From Streptomyces lienomycini (GTDB taxonomy: Bacteria > Actinomycetota > Actinomycetes > Streptomycetales > Streptomycetaceae): DNA of 64,000 nucleotides. Below the pieces are notes generated by a model. That model saw only the letters and a list, made by a program, of their open reading frames with translations. It was not told the origin of the DNA and did no database searches. The position numbers and the translations under genes are program-made. The DNA is taken from positions 5,279,501-5,343,500 of the forward strand of contig NZ_CP116257.1 in NCBI RefSeq assembly GCF_027947595.1, read 5' to 3'. Below, piece after piece: positions 1-8,984 of this stretch (the stretch's first letter is position 1; each line of letters begins with the position of its first letter).

Positions 1-1
1 C

Positions 2-1009
2 GGACGCGTCAGCCACCGCTTCGGCGCCCGTGCCGCCCTGCGCGGACTGCTGGCCCTGTGGACCCTGGCGCTGATCCTGCCCTCCCTCGCCCCGAACCTG
101 CTCACCCTGTGCCTCGCCCTGTTCGTCTACGGCGCCACGGCGGGCATGTCGGACGTGGCGATGAACGCGCTCGGCGTGGAGATAGAGAACCGTCTCGACA
201 AGTCGATCATGTCGGGGCTGCACGGCATGTGGAGCACGGGCGCGCTGATCGGCTCGGCGGCCGGCACGATCGCCGCCCACCTGGGCGCGGACGCCCGGAT
301 CCACCACGTCCTGGCGGCCGCGGTGCTGACGGTGACGGGCCTGGTCGCCTGCACCTGGGTGCTGGACCTGCAGCCCGCCGAGGACGAGGAGCCGCCGCCG
401 CGCTTCGCGCTGCCGCCCAGGTCGGCGCTGCTGATCGGTGCCGTCGGGTTCTGCGCGGTGTTCGCGGAGGGCGCGAGCCTGGACTGGTCGGCGGTCTATC
501 TGCGGGACGAGTTGGAGACCTCGGCCGGTCTCGCGGCGGCGTGCACGACGGGCTTCACGCTCACCATGGCGCTGGCCCGGCTCGCCGGGGACAGGGTGGT
601 GGACCGGTTCGGCGCGGTGCGCACGGTCCGGGTGAGCGGCGTGCTGGCCGCACTCGGCGGTCTGCTCGTCGTCGTCGGGGGCCATCCGGCGGTGGCGATG
701 AGCGGCTTCGCGCTGATGGGCCTCGGCATCGCCGTGGTCGTCCCGCTGTGCTTCGCCGCGGCCGGCCGCGCCGGTTCCAACCCGAGCCTGGCCATCGCGG
801 GCGTGGCCACCATCACGTACACCTCGGGTCTGGTCGCGCCGAGCGCGATCGGCGGCCTGGCCCAGGCGACCAGCCTGGTGGTGTCGTTCGGTCTGGTGAC
901 CCTGCTGGCCTGCTGCCTGGTGGTGTTCGCGCGGGTGCTGCGGGCCGGGGACCGGGACCGGCCGAAGATCAGTCCGTCGGTCGCAGAAGTTCCCGACCGG
1001 CAGTCCTGA
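2..1009 (+). CDS. MFS transporter, 5'-truncated by the window edge
   Basis: The reading frame is open from base 2 and stops at 1009, so the start lies outside the window. The first visible residues (GRVSHRFGAR) match the loop 2-3 motif of major facilitator transporters, and about ten hydrophobic segments follow. A substrate cannot be deduced; an efflux role is typical for this branch. The last 41 bases overlap convergently with the thioesterase gene on the other strand. Family is clear, specificity unknown. Confidence 0.85.
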   Translation, partial: GRVSHRFGARAALRGLLALWTLALILPSLAPNLLTLCLALFVYGATAGMSDVAMNALGVEIENRLDKSIMSGLHGMWSTGALIGSAAGTIAAHLGADARIHHVLAAAVLTVTGLVACTWVLDLQPAEDEEPPPRFALPPRSALLIGAVGFCAVFAEGASLDWSAVYLRDELETSAGLAAACTTGFTLTMALARLAGDRVVDRFGAVRTVRVSGVLAALGGLLVVVGGHPAVAMSGFALMGLGIAVVVPLCFAAAGRAGSNPSLAIAGVATITYTSGLVAPSAIGGLAQATSLVVSFGLVTLLACCLVVFARVLRAGDRDRPKISPSVAEVPDRQS

Positions 1010-1427
1010 ACGCCTCGCTCCACGGCGCCGGGCGCAGCGTCGTGGAGTCCAGCCGGACCAGCACCCGGGTGCCGCGGGCGTAGGTGGTGGCGCCGTCCGC
1101 CGAGCAGAACCGGAAGCCGTAGGTCAGCCCGGTGGTGCCCAGCCGGTCCAGCCACAGGTGGACGGCGTACGCGCCGGGCCGGGTGACCGGCGCCTCGTAG
1201 CCGATCGTCAGTTCCTTCACGGCGTTGCAGGCGTCGCCGGCCGCCGCCCAGTCGCCCTCGAACCGGACGCCGTGCCCGGCCCACAGCTCCGTCCAGGCCC
1301 GTTCGACCATCACGGGGTAGCGGGCGTTGTGCAGCAGTCCGAGCGCGTCCAGGTCGTCGAAGTGGACGGTGACGGGGACGAGCCGTCCGTGGGACAGGAC
1401 GGGCGCGGTGGGGGCTTCGGCGGTCAC
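969..1427 (-). CDS. Acyl-CoA thioesterase, 4HBT hotdog-fold family
   Basis: A 152-residue protein of the usual single-hotdog length. Residues 20-37 carry the 4HBT pattern, a conserved Asp (about D27) followed by Gly and then His-Asn...Tyr (LHNARY), where the Asp is the expected catalytic residue for thioester hydrolysis. Likely cytosolic, acting on an unidentified acyl-CoA. It converges on and overlaps the MFS gene by 41 bases, so transcription of one may affect the other. No operon partner is visible. Family firm, substrate unknown. Confidence 0.85.
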   Translation of the reverse strand: MTAEAPTAPVLSHGRLVPVTVHFDDLDALGLLHNARYPVMVERAWTELWAGHGVRFEGDWAAAGDACNAVKELTIGYEAPVTRPGAYAVHLWLDRLGTTGLTYGFRFCSADGATTYARGTRVLVRLDSTTLRPAPWSEAFRTAGRELLRPTD

Positions 1428-1610
1428 GGGCGGGGCTCCTGGTCGTGCTCGGCGGTGCTCACGTACGGCGGTTCCCCCTCATCCTAAGCGGACGCTCACC
1501 AGGGACTTCCGGGAAGGTGCTGGTCAGCGGGGGGCGCGGGACGGGGACGGGGCGGTTACCCCTGACAATGGTCCGGACAGTCGTCAGTACAGAGAAAGCG
1601 AAACCTCACC

Positions 1611-3044
1611 ATGGACCTCGGCGTGCGCTGGAAGCTGCACGGGGACGGCAAGGTACCCGCCCCCGGAGCGGTGGTCCGTCCCGACGAACGGCTCTCGTGG
1701 CCCCGTACGGCCGGGCTCGGCGCCCAGCACGTGGTGGCCATGTTCGGGGCGTCCTTCGTGGCTCCGGTCCTGATGGGCCTCGACCCCAACCTCGCGATCA
1801 TGATGTCGGGCGTCGCGACCGTCATCTTCCTGCTCGCCACCCGCGGCCGGGTGCCCAGCTACCTCGGCTGCTCCCTCTCCTTCGTCGGTGTCGCCGCGGT
1901 GATCCGGGCCCAGGGCGGCACGAGCGCCACGGTGACCGGCGCGGTCCTCGTGGTCGGCGTCGCGCTGTTCCTGGTGGGGCTCGCCGTGCAGCGGTTCGGG
2001 GCGCGGATCATCCACGCCGCGATGCCGCCGATCGTCACCGGCGCGGTGGTGATGCTGATCGGCTTCAACCTTGCCCCCGTCACCGCGTCGACGTACTGGC
2101 CGCAGGACCAGTGGACGGCGCTCCTCGTGATGCTGTTCACGGGTCTGGCCGTGGTGTGCCTGCGGGGCTTCTGGTCCCGGATCGCGATCTTCCTGGGGCT
2201 GGTCTTCGGGTACGTCCTGTCCTGGGCGCTCGACCGGACCTTCGGGAAGATCCACTCGGTGGACGGCAGCGGCAAGCTCACCGACCACTGGCGGCTGGAC
2301 TTCTCCGCCGTGGGCCAGGCCGACTGGGTCGGGCTGCCGACCTTCCACGGGCCGAGCTTCGAGTGGTCGGCCATCCTGGTCGCCCTGCCCGTCGTGATCG
2401 CCCTGATCGCGGAGAACGCCGGGCACGTCAAGGCGGTCGGCGAGATGACCGGCGACAACCTGGACGACAAGCTGGGCACGGCGATCTCGGCCGACGGCAT
2501 CGGCTCGGTGCTGTCCACCGCGGTGGGCGGCCCGCCCAACACCACGTACTCCGAGAACATCGGCGTGATGGCGGCGACCCGGGTCTACTCGACCGCCGCC
2601 TACTGGGCAGCGGCGGGCTTCGCCCTGCTCTTCGGCCTCTGCCCGAAGTTCGGCGCGGTCGTGGCGGCGATCCCGGGCGGCGTGCTCGGCGGCATCACCG
2701 TCATCCTGTACGGCATGATCGGCCTGCTCGGCGCCCAGATCTGGATCAACGCCAAGGTGGACATGCGCAACCCGCTGAACCTGGTCCCGGCCGCGGCGGG
2801 CATCATCATCGGCGTCGGCAACGTCAGCATGGAGTTCACCGACACCTTCTCGCTGAGCGGCATCGCGCTCGGCACCCTGGTCGTCATCACCGGATACCAC
2901 GCGCTGCGCGCGTTCGCCCCCGCGCACCTCAAGACGCAGCAGCCGCTGCTGGACGAGGGCACCTCGTCGTACGACGAGAAGGCGGCGGACGGCGGCGCGG
3001 GCGACGGCGACGGCGGCGACGGGTCTCAGCGCGCCAGGTCGTAG
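1611..3044 (+). CDS. Uracil/xanthine permease (nucleobase:cation symporter-2 family)
   Basis: A 477-residue polytopic membrane protein with the NCS2/UraA layout. A short cytoplasmic N-terminus (WKLHGDGK, then GAQHVVAMFGAS) opens the family signature, and residues about 260-310 hold the substrate-binding helices (ALIAENAGHVKAVGEMTG and GGPPNTTYSENIG). The C-terminal 30 residues are a Gly/Asp-rich tail. It probably imports uracil for salvage, but lies 33 kb from the pyr genes and has no PyrR-type element that I can see. The start at 1611 follows a weak AGAAAG. It overlaps the GH6 gene convergently by 19 bases. Confidence 0.9.
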   Translation: MDLGVRWKLHGDGKVPAPGAVVRPDERLSWPRTAGLGAQHVVAMFGASFVAPVLMGLDPNLAIMMSGVATVIFLLATRGRVPSYLGCSLSFVGVAAVIRAQGGTSATVTGAVLVVGVALFLVGLAVQRFGARIIHAAMPPIVTGAVVMLIGFNLAPVTASTYWPQDQWTALLVMLFTGLAVVCLRGFWSRIAIFLGLVFGYVLSWALDRTFGKIHSVDGSGKLTDHWRLDFSAVGQADWVGLPTFHGPSFEWSAILVALPVVIALIAENAGHVKAVGEMTGDNLDDKLGTAISADGIGSVLSTAVGGPPNTTYSENIGVMAATRVYSTAAYWAAAGFALLFGLCPKFGAVVAAIPGGVLGGITVILYGMIGLLGAQIWINAKVDMRNPLNLVPAAAGIIIGVGNVSMEFTDTFSLSGIALGTLVVITGYHALRAFAPAHLKTQQPLLDEGTSSYDEKAADGGAGDGDGGDGSQRARS

Positions 3045-4252
3045 GCGTACGACGGGGTGAACGTGCCCGGTTCCCCCTTGCAGCCGTCGGACTCCCCCGG
3101 CAGCTTGACCCACAGGTAGGCGTCGATGCGCCCCATGCCGGTGTTCAGGGTCGGTGACCTGCCGATCCTGCGGCCGGCCGGGTCGCACCACTCGCCGTCG
3201 GGCGGGGCGCCGTTGCCGTTGCGGCTGGTGTCGATGACGGCACCGAGGTTCTCCGGGCCGCCGAGGGCGTCGAGGACCGCGCGGTCGTAGGCGACCTCGT
3301 CGGCGGTGGTGTGGAAGTTGGAGACGTTGCTGAAGACGCCGTCGGAGGAGTCGGCCGAGGCGGCGCCCGCCTGTCTGAGCAGGCCCGCCTGCTCGGCGGG
3401 CGCGTGCCAGCCGGAGTGACCCGCGTCGTAGTACACCCGGGCGGCCGGGTCGGCGTCCTTCATGACCCGGCCGGCGCGGGCCAGGGAGGCGAAGCGGTCG
3501 GCGCGCTCACCGGCGGACAGGCACGCGGACTGGGCGACCGAGTCGGGTTCCAGCACGACGATCACCTCGCCGGAGCCGAGCCCGGCGGCGAACCGGTCGA
3601 TCCAGGCGTCGTAGGCGTCGAGGTCGGGCGCACCGCCCTCGGAGTGGCCGCCGCAGTCGCGGTCGGGTATCGCGTACGGCACGAGGACCGGCACCCGGCT
3701 CTGGGCGGCGCCCGCGGAGGTGACGGCGCGGACCCGGGCGGTGACGGTGGCCGGGCTGTGGTCGGCGAACCAGACGGCGGCCGGGTTGCCGGCGATCCGG
3801 GACGCGATGACGTCCCGGCGCGGGTCGTCGGGGTGGGTCCGGGTCCAGTCGAGGACCTGGGAGTCGGGGTGCCGGTAGAGCCGGGTGGCGGCCGCCGTGG
3901 TGGGGGGCCCGCTCTCCGGAGGGGGCTCGGACGTCTTCCCCGGCCGGGGTCCGGGACTCTTCCTCGTCGCCGTCGCCGTCGCCGTCGGGGAGGGCGGGGC
4001 GGAGTGCGACGGTGTCGTCGGCGCGGCCGGGGACGGTGTGCCGGGCTCGGAGTGGGTTCGCGGCGACGCCGTCGTCCCCGGCCGGGCCTCGTCGGCGGCG
4101 CGGCCCTCGTCGTCGCCGAGCGCGGTGAGCATGCCGGTCACGGTGCCGACCGCGACGACGACGGACGCCGCCGCGACCATCGCGCCGCGGCGGGCGGTGC
4201 GCCTGCGCTCGGCCCTGCGAGCGGCCAGGCGCCGGGCACGAAGGCCTGACAC
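3026..4252 (-). CDS. Secreted or membrane-anchored glycoside hydrolase family 6 (endoglucanase-like)
   Basis: The GTG at 4252 is chosen because GGGGGAGGGGGA sits just upstream and a basic N-terminus plus hydrophobic segment (MVAAASVVVAVGTVTG) follows at once, giving 408 residues. That segment looks like a signal anchor. A Ser/Thr/Pro-rich linker of about 70 residues precedes the GH6 domain, which shows YAIPDRDCGGHSEGG, the catalytic-Asp motif VVLEPDSVAQ, DTSRNGNG and WVKLPGESDGC. GH6 enzymes cleave beta-1,4-glucans with inversion. No cellulose-binding module is present, so soluble glucan or cell-associated action is possible. Confidence 0.9.
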   Translation of the reverse strand: MSGLRARRLAARRAERRRTARRGAMVAAASVVVAVGTVTGMLTALGDDEGRAADEARPGTTASPRTHSEPGTPSPAAPTTPSHSAPPSPTATATATRKSPGPRPGKTSEPPPESGPPTTAAATRLYRHPDSQVLDWTRTHPDDPRRDVIASRIAGNPAAVWFADHSPATVTARVRAVTSAGAAQSRVPVLVPYAIPDRDCGGHSEGGAPDLDAYDAWIDRFAAGLGSGEVIVVLEPDSVAQSACLSAGERADRFASLARAGRVMKDADPAARVYYDAGHSGWHAPAEQAGLLRQAGAASADSSDGVFSNVSNFHTTADEVAYDRAVLDALGGPENLGAVIDTSRNGNGAPPDGEWCDPAGRRIGRSPTLNTGMGRIDAYLWVKLPGESDGCKGEPGTFTPSYAYDLAR

Positions 4253-4354
4253 GTACGGTTCCCCCTCCCCCGCGCGGCGGGCGCGTTCCTCCGTTTCGGG
4301 GAAGCGTCGGGCCCGCCGGCACTGCCGCCAGCCTAAAGCTGGGACGCTGCCGCC

Positions 4355-5050
4355 ATGGCGCACCGCGAGCAAGTCCCGACGGCCACCTTGACGGTGGGCT
4401 CCGTTCTCACCAGGATGCGCGCCCTCGGCACGGCGCTGCCGGCCGGGGACGGGGTGGCGGTCTTCAACCGCGTCTACCTGTCCGTCACGGAGGCCGTCGA
4501 CCGGCACATCGACGGCGGCCGGTTCGCGGACGCCGGAGCCGCGACCGCGCTGGACGTGCGGTTCGCGGAGCGCTATCTGGCCGCCGTGGACGCGGCGGAG
4601 GAGGGCCGTCGTCCGCCCGCCTGCTGGCGCCCCCTGTTCCAGTTCCGCCGCCATCCCGGGGTACGGCCGCTGCAGTTCGCGCTGGCGGGCATCAACGCGC
4701 ACATCGGCCACGACCTGGCGCTGGCCGTGGTGGACACCTGTCGTACCCTCGGCTGCGAACCGCGCGACCTGGAGGACGAGTTCGACCGCGTGGGTGATCT
4801 CCTCGTCTCGCTGGAGGAGCGGGTCCGCGACGAGCTGATGCCGGGCCCCGACCTCCTCCAGATCGCCGACCCGCTGACCCATCTGCTCGGCTCCTGGAGC
4901 CTGGACCGCGCCCGCGAGGCCACCTGGGCCGCGGCCCGCGCGCTGTGGGCGCTGCGCCGGCTGCCGGACGTCGCCGGGGAGTTCACCGAGCGGCTGGACG
5001 CCGCGGTGGGCTTCGCGGGGCGCATGCTGCTCACCCCGCTGCCGGACTGA
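4355..5050 (+). CDS. DUF5995 family protein
   Basis: A 231-residue, mostly helical, soluble protein without signal peptide or membrane segment. The central motif GINAHIGHDLALAVVDTC and the following LGCEPRDLEDEFDRVGDLL resemble the actinobacterial DUF5995 family, whose biochemical role is not established. The conserved His/Asp pairs hint at metal binding, but that is only inference. It is divergent from the GH6 gene, with about 100 bases between them that must hold both promoters. No operon partner follows closely; the next gene starts 121 bases downstream. Confidence 0.7.
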   Translation: MAHREQVPTATLTVGSVLTRMRALGTALPAGDGVAVFNRVYLSVTEAVDRHIDGGRFADAGAATALDVRFAERYLAAVDAAEEGRRPPACWRPLFQFRRHPGVRPLQFALAGINAHIGHDLALAVVDTCRTLGCEPRDLEDEFDRVGDLLVSLEERVRDELMPGPDLLQIADPLTHLLGSWSLDRAREATWAAARALWALRRLPDVAGEFTERLDAAVGFAGRMLLTPLPD

Positions 5051-5171
5051 TCCGGCCGGTCCTCGCGGTGCGCGGCGCGGAACTCTCCGAAGACGGCTGT
5101 ACGTTGAAACCGGTTGGAACCTTTCGGACCACGGGCAACATCGCACCCCGACGGCGAAGGAGCACCCCGGT

Positions 5172-6104
5172 ATGACGACCCGGCTCGGACTCGGCCTCCC
5201 CCAGATGCGGCAGTACGACATCGGCAAGGACGTCCCCGACGTGGCGCGGGCGGCGGAACGGACGGGCTACGAGAGCCTGTGGGTGTTCGAGCGGGCCCTG
5301 TTCCCCGAGCCGGCCACCCAGGGGCTGTACGGCGTCGAGGGCCTGCCCTGGCCGGAAACGTACCGGAGTGTGGCGGAGCCGCTGGTCACCCTGGCCCTCG
5401 CGGCAGCGGTCACCGAGCGGGCCCGGCTGGGTACGAGCGTGCTGGTCGCTCCGCTGCACGTGCCGTTCCAGCTCGCCAAGACGCTGGCCTCGCTGGACGC
5501 GGCAAGCGGCGGCCGGGTGCTGGCGGGCTTCGGCACCGGCTGGTCCCACGACGAGTACGCGGCGGCCTCCGTGCGGCCGTTCGCCGAGCGCGGCGCCGCC
5601 CTGGACGAGCTGATCGGGGTGTGCCGCGCGGTGTGGGGCCCGGACCCGGTGGTGTACGACGGGGAGGTCACGAGGATCGCGTCCGCCGTGGTCGGCCCCA
5701 AACCGGCCCGGCCGATCCCGATCCTGCTGGCGGCGGGCAACAGCGGCCGGGCCCGGCGTCGCCTGGTCGACCACGCCGACGGCTGGCTGCCGACCGGCAT
5801 CGGCGCCGGGACCGTCGCCGCGCGGTTGCGGGAGCTGCGGGACCTGGCCGACGAACGGGGTCGTACGAAGCCGGTCCGGACGGTGCTGCGGGCCAACACC
5901 CGCTACAGCGCGAAGAACTACGAGGGCTCCGACCGCGCCCCCTTCCAGGGCGGCGTCGACCAGATCGTCGAGGACCTGGCCGCGCACGCCGAGATCGGCC
6001 TGGACGAGATCCTCGTCGACCTGCAGAGCACCGCACGCGACGCCGAGGAACTGAAGGACGTCGCCGCCCAGGTCTACGAGACGGCGAGGGCGGCCGGGGT
6101 CTAG
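5172..6104 (+). CDS. LLM-class F420-dependent oxidoreductase
   Basis: A 310-residue luciferase-like monooxygenase fold protein. It starts with the beta-1 strand (LGLGLPQM) and has TSVLVAPLHVPFQLAKTLASLD near residue 90 and the family stretch GRVLAGFGTGWSHDEYAAA near 115. Such proteins bind F420 (or FMN) in a TIM barrel and reduce or oxidise small substrates; the specific reaction is not predictable. AAGGAG lies about 10 bases before the ATG. It converges with the amino-acid oxidase gene, stops only 19 bases apart, and no clear terminator is visible between them. Confidence 0.85.
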   Translation: MTTRLGLGLPQMRQYDIGKDVPDVARAAERTGYESLWVFERALFPEPATQGLYGVEGLPWPETYRSVAEPLVTLALAAAVTERARLGTSVLVAPLHVPFQLAKTLASLDAASGGRVLAGFGTGWSHDEYAAASVRPFAERGAALDELIGVCRAVWGPDPVVYDGEVTRIASAVVGPKPARPIPILLAAGNSGRARRRLVDHADGWLPTGIGAGTVAARLRELRDLADERGRTKPVRTVLRANTRYSAKNYEGSDRAPFQGGVDQIVEDLAAHAEIGLDEILVDLQSTARDAEELKDVAAQVYETARAAGV

Positions 6105-6123
6105 GCCCCCGGCTGGAAACGCC

Positions 6124-7821
6124 CTAGTCCTCGGGGAGTTCCACGGGCGCGATCTCCTCGTACAGGTCGCCCGGGCCGGGGTTGGTCGCGTCGGTGGCGC
6201 CGCCGAGGTGGTGCATGACGCCCCAGACCGCGTTCAGCGCGGTCTGGACGGCGCCCTCGGCCCAGCCGGCCGTCCAGGAGATGTCGTCGCCGGCGAGGAA
6301 GATGCCCCGCTTGTCCTCGGGCAGCGCCTCCTGCATGAAGTGGGTGAACAGGCGCCGCTGGTAGCGGTAGTGGCCGGGCAGGTTGGCCTTGAAGGCGCCC
6401 ATGAAGTAGGGCTCGTTCTCCCAGGAGACCGTCACCGGGTTGCCGATGACGTGCTTCCTGATGTCGACCCTGGGGTAGATCTCGCCGAGCGACTTCAGCA
6501 TGACCTCCATCCGCTCGTTCGCGGACAGCGGCAGCCACTTCAGGCTGTCGTCGCACCAGGTGTAGGAGAGGCAGATGACTGCGGGCCGGTCCGGGCCGTC
6601 GTCGAGGAGGTAGGTGCCGCGGGTCATGCGGTCGGTGAGCGTCATCGACATGACGTCCCGTCCGGTGACCTCGTCCTTGTCGAGCCAGAAGGGCCGGTCG
6701 ACGGGCACGAAGAGCTTGCTGGACTCCATGTAGTGGGTCCGCTCGATGGCGGTCCAGTGGTCGATCGGGAAGAGCGAGTCGTCGCAGGCGATCTTCGAGA
6801 GCAGCATCCAGGACTGGGCGGTGAAGATCGCCGCCGGGTAGGTGCGGATGTCGCCGTCGGCGTCGGTCACGGTGATGCGGTTGCCGGCGGTGCGGTTCAG
6901 CCGGGTCACGGCCGGGCGGGGCTCGCCGCCGGCGTGCAGGGACTTCAGCGAGGTGCCGTACGGCCAGTGGACGATCTTCTCCGGCTCGCGCTCCCAGAGC
7001 CTGAGCGGCAGTTGCTGGGAGCCGCCGACGATGCCGCGGTGGTGGTCGTCGGCCTCGGTGTAGACGACGCGGAGGATCTCCAGGATGGAGTTGGGGAAGT
7101 CGGTGTCCCAGCCGCCGGTGCCGAAGCCGACCTGGCCGAAGATCTCGCGGTGCCGGAAGGACCTGAAGGCCTCCGAGTCGCAGAGGAAGCCGTAGAAGGT
7201 CTGGTTGTCGAGCTTCTCCACCAGCTTCGCCCAGATCTCGCGGATGCGCGGGACGTCGCGCTCGCGCAGGGCCCGGTTCATGTCGGAGAAGTCGGCGCTC
7301 TCTTCGAGGCACTTCCCCCAGGCGTCGGCCACGTCCCGGTAGACCTGCGGCAGGTCGTCGAGGGTCTCGGCGTAGTGCGACTCGCCCTTGAGGTCGACGA
7401 CGGTCGACGGCGTCGCCTCGGCCAGGGGGTTGGGGAAGGCCCGGGTCTGGAGACCCACCAGGTCGATGTAGTGCCGCAGGGCGGTGGAGGACGGCGGGAA
7501 GCGCATCGCGCCCATCTCGGCGGTCAGCGAGGGGTCGCAGCCGTCGAAGCCGACGGTGCGCAGGCGGCCGCCGATCCGGTCGGCCTCGTAGACGACGGGT
7601 TTCAGGCCCATCTTCATCAGCTCGTAGGCGGCCACGATGCCGGACAGGCCGCCGCCGATGACGGCGACCTCCGTGCCGTGCTCCGTCGCGGGTATCTGGC
7701 CGAGTCCCGCCGGGTGGGCGAGGAAGTCGTCGTACGCGTACGGGAAGTCCGGCCCGAACATGGTGATCGGCGGCTGCTGCTCGTCGGCGTGCTCGATCGC
7801 GTTGGGCACGGTGGACGTCAT
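6124..7821 (-). CDS. Flavin-dependent L-amino-acid oxidase/monooxygenase (tryptophan 2-monooxygenase-like)
   Basis: A 565-residue FAD enzyme. The N-terminal dinucleotide motif is at residues 52-61 (VAVIGGGLSG), with the ribose-binding Glu at 79 and GGR at 84-86. The C-terminal FAD motif is FLAGDDISWTAGWAEGA near residue 515. Length and the C-terminal block fit the flavin monoamine oxidase group that includes L-amino-acid oxidases and IaaM-type tryptophan 2-monooxygenases. No signal peptide. It lies 58 bases after the nitrilase-family gene on the same strand, so the two are probably one transcript. Substrate is inferred from context only. Confidence 0.8.
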   Translation of the reverse strand: MTSTVPNAIEHADEQQPPITMFGPDFPYAYDDFLAHPAGLGQIPATEHGTEVAVIGGGLSGIVAAYELMKMGLKPVVYEADRIGGRLRTVGFDGCDPSLTAEMGAMRFPPSSTALRHYIDLVGLQTRAFPNPLAEATPSTVVDLKGESHYAETLDDLPQVYRDVADAWGKCLEESADFSDMNRALRERDVPRIREIWAKLVEKLDNQTFYGFLCDSEAFRSFRHREIFGQVGFGTGGWDTDFPNSILEILRVVYTEADDHHRGIVGGSQQLPLRLWEREPEKIVHWPYGTSLKSLHAGGEPRPAVTRLNRTAGNRITVTDADGDIRTYPAAIFTAQSWMLLSKIACDDSLFPIDHWTAIERTHYMESSKLFVPVDRPFWLDKDEVTGRDVMSMTLTDRMTRGTYLLDDGPDRPAVICLSYTWCDDSLKWLPLSANERMEVMLKSLGEIYPRVDIRKHVIGNPVTVSWENEPYFMGAFKANLPGHYRYQRRLFTHFMQEALPEDKRGIFLAGDDISWTAGWAEGAVQTALNAVWGVMHHLGGATDATNPGPGDLYEEIAPVELPED

Positions 7822-7879
7822 GGGGTACGGGCTCCTTGCACGGGTGGAACGGGGTTCGGGACGCGCGTGGCTCCGGGTC

Positions 7880-8668
7880 TCAGGCGAGGGCGCCGTAGAG
7901 GCCGGGGCGGCGGTCCGTCAGGTACGGGTTGGCCTCGCGGGACGCGGCCAGGAAGACCGGGTCGGCGTCGGCGAGGATCAGCTCCTCGGCACGCCCGGCA
8001 CGGGCGCGGGCGATGCCGTCGGGCCCGGCGAGGGTGGACAGGCCGACGAACTCGAACTCGCCCTCCGGGCCGACGCGGTTGACGTAGGCGACGTACATCT
8101 GGTTCTCGAAGGCCCGCACCGGGACGACGGACTCGGCGACGAACTGGAAGGGGTGCAGCTGGGCGGTCGGGACGAGCAGCAGGTCGGTGCCGGCCAGGGC
8201 GTGGGCGCGGACGTTCTCCGGGAACTCCACGTCGTAGCAGATCATCAGGCCGACGGTGAGGCCGTTCAGCTCGGCCTGCACGACGGGCTGCTCGCCCGGC
8301 GTGAAGTGGTCGCGTTCGAAGCAGCCGAAGAGGTGGGTCTTGCGGTAGCCCGCGAGCCGGGTGCCGTCCGCGGCGATGAGCTGGACGGAGTTGTAGACGC
8401 GCTCGCCGTCCCGCTCGGGGTAGCCGTACGCGACGGCCAGGCCGTGGCGCCCGGTGATCTCCGCGACGGCGTCGGCCGCGTCGCCGTCGGCGGGCTCGGC
8501 GAGGCGGCCGATGGCGTCGCCGATGGCGTAGCCGGTCAGGAACAGCTCGGAGGTGACGAGCAGCGCGGCGCCCGCGGCGGCGGCGCGGCCCGCGGCCTCG
8601 TCGAGGACCTTGAGGTTCGCGGCGGGGGAGCCGGGGCGGCCGGAGCTCTGGAGCAGGGCGGTGCGCAT
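7880..8668 (-). CDS. Carbon-nitrogen hydrolase (nitrilase/amidase superfamily)
   Basis: A 262-residue single-domain nitrilase-superfamily protein. The catalytic triad is visible: Glu41 (SELFLTGY), Lys110 (YRKTHLF) and Cys144 (MICYDVEFPE). These enzymes hydrolyse amides, nitriles or carbamoyl groups. The flavin oxidase directly downstream could produce an amide from an amino acid, which this enzyme would hydrolyse to the acid; that link is inference. The start is supported by GGTGAGGA upstream. Three helically phased TTGCG motifs lie 83-142 bases upstream and may be regulatory. Confidence 0.87.
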   Translation of the reverse strand: MRTALLQSSGRPGSPAANLKVLDEAAGRAAAAGAALLVTSELFLTGYAIGDAIGRLAEPADGDAADAVAEITGRHGLAVAYGYPERDGERVYNSVQLIAADGTRLAGYRKTHLFGCFERDHFTPGEQPVVQAELNGLTVGLMICYDVEFPENVRAHALAGTDLLLVPTAQLHPFQFVAESVVPVRAFENQMYVAYVNRVGPEGEFEFVGLSTLAGPDGIARARAGRAEELILADADPVFLAASREANPYLTDRRPGLYGALA

Positions 8669-8984
8669 GCGGGATCCTCACCGGTCGGAGGGGGTTCGGG
8701 GGCCAGATAGACGGTACGGTCGGCGGACTCGGCCGGACAAGACGGACCTGTTGCGCGCCGGTGGGCGGATCGTTGCGTGCGCCGGGCGTGCCGCGGCGAT
8801 TCGTTGCGCACCCCCGCGTGTCGCGGCGGGCCCTCCCGTCGTCCCCGAGGAGCAGGCCGGTTCCGTCCTCCCCCGCCGTGCGGCGGAGGCCGCTCCCGCC
8901 CCGGGCGCGATGTGGTGCGGGTGCGGCGCCGGGACAGTGGTGGCCGTTGGGTTCACCGGCTTCGGTCCTTGGGAGAGGACCGCC
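8669..8984. other. Intergenic region with phased TTGCG motifs
   Basis: This 316-base gap separates the divergent nitrilase and secreted-protein genes. TTGCG occurs at 8751, 8773 and 8804 in similar surroundings, spaced 22 and 31 bases apart, close to two and three helical turns. It could be an activator or repressor array for either gene. No convincing ORF or RNA gene was seen. Confidence 0.4.

Noticed and set aside
1445..3157. Arg/Gly-rich 570-codon frame on the plus strand
   Set aside because: It is an out-of-frame shadow of the uracil permease gene with no plausible composition.
3026..5227. GH6 frame extended to 733 codons
   Set aside because: The extra N-terminal part is antisense to the DUF5995 gene and lacks family similarity; a strong RBS and signal anchor mark the start at 4252.
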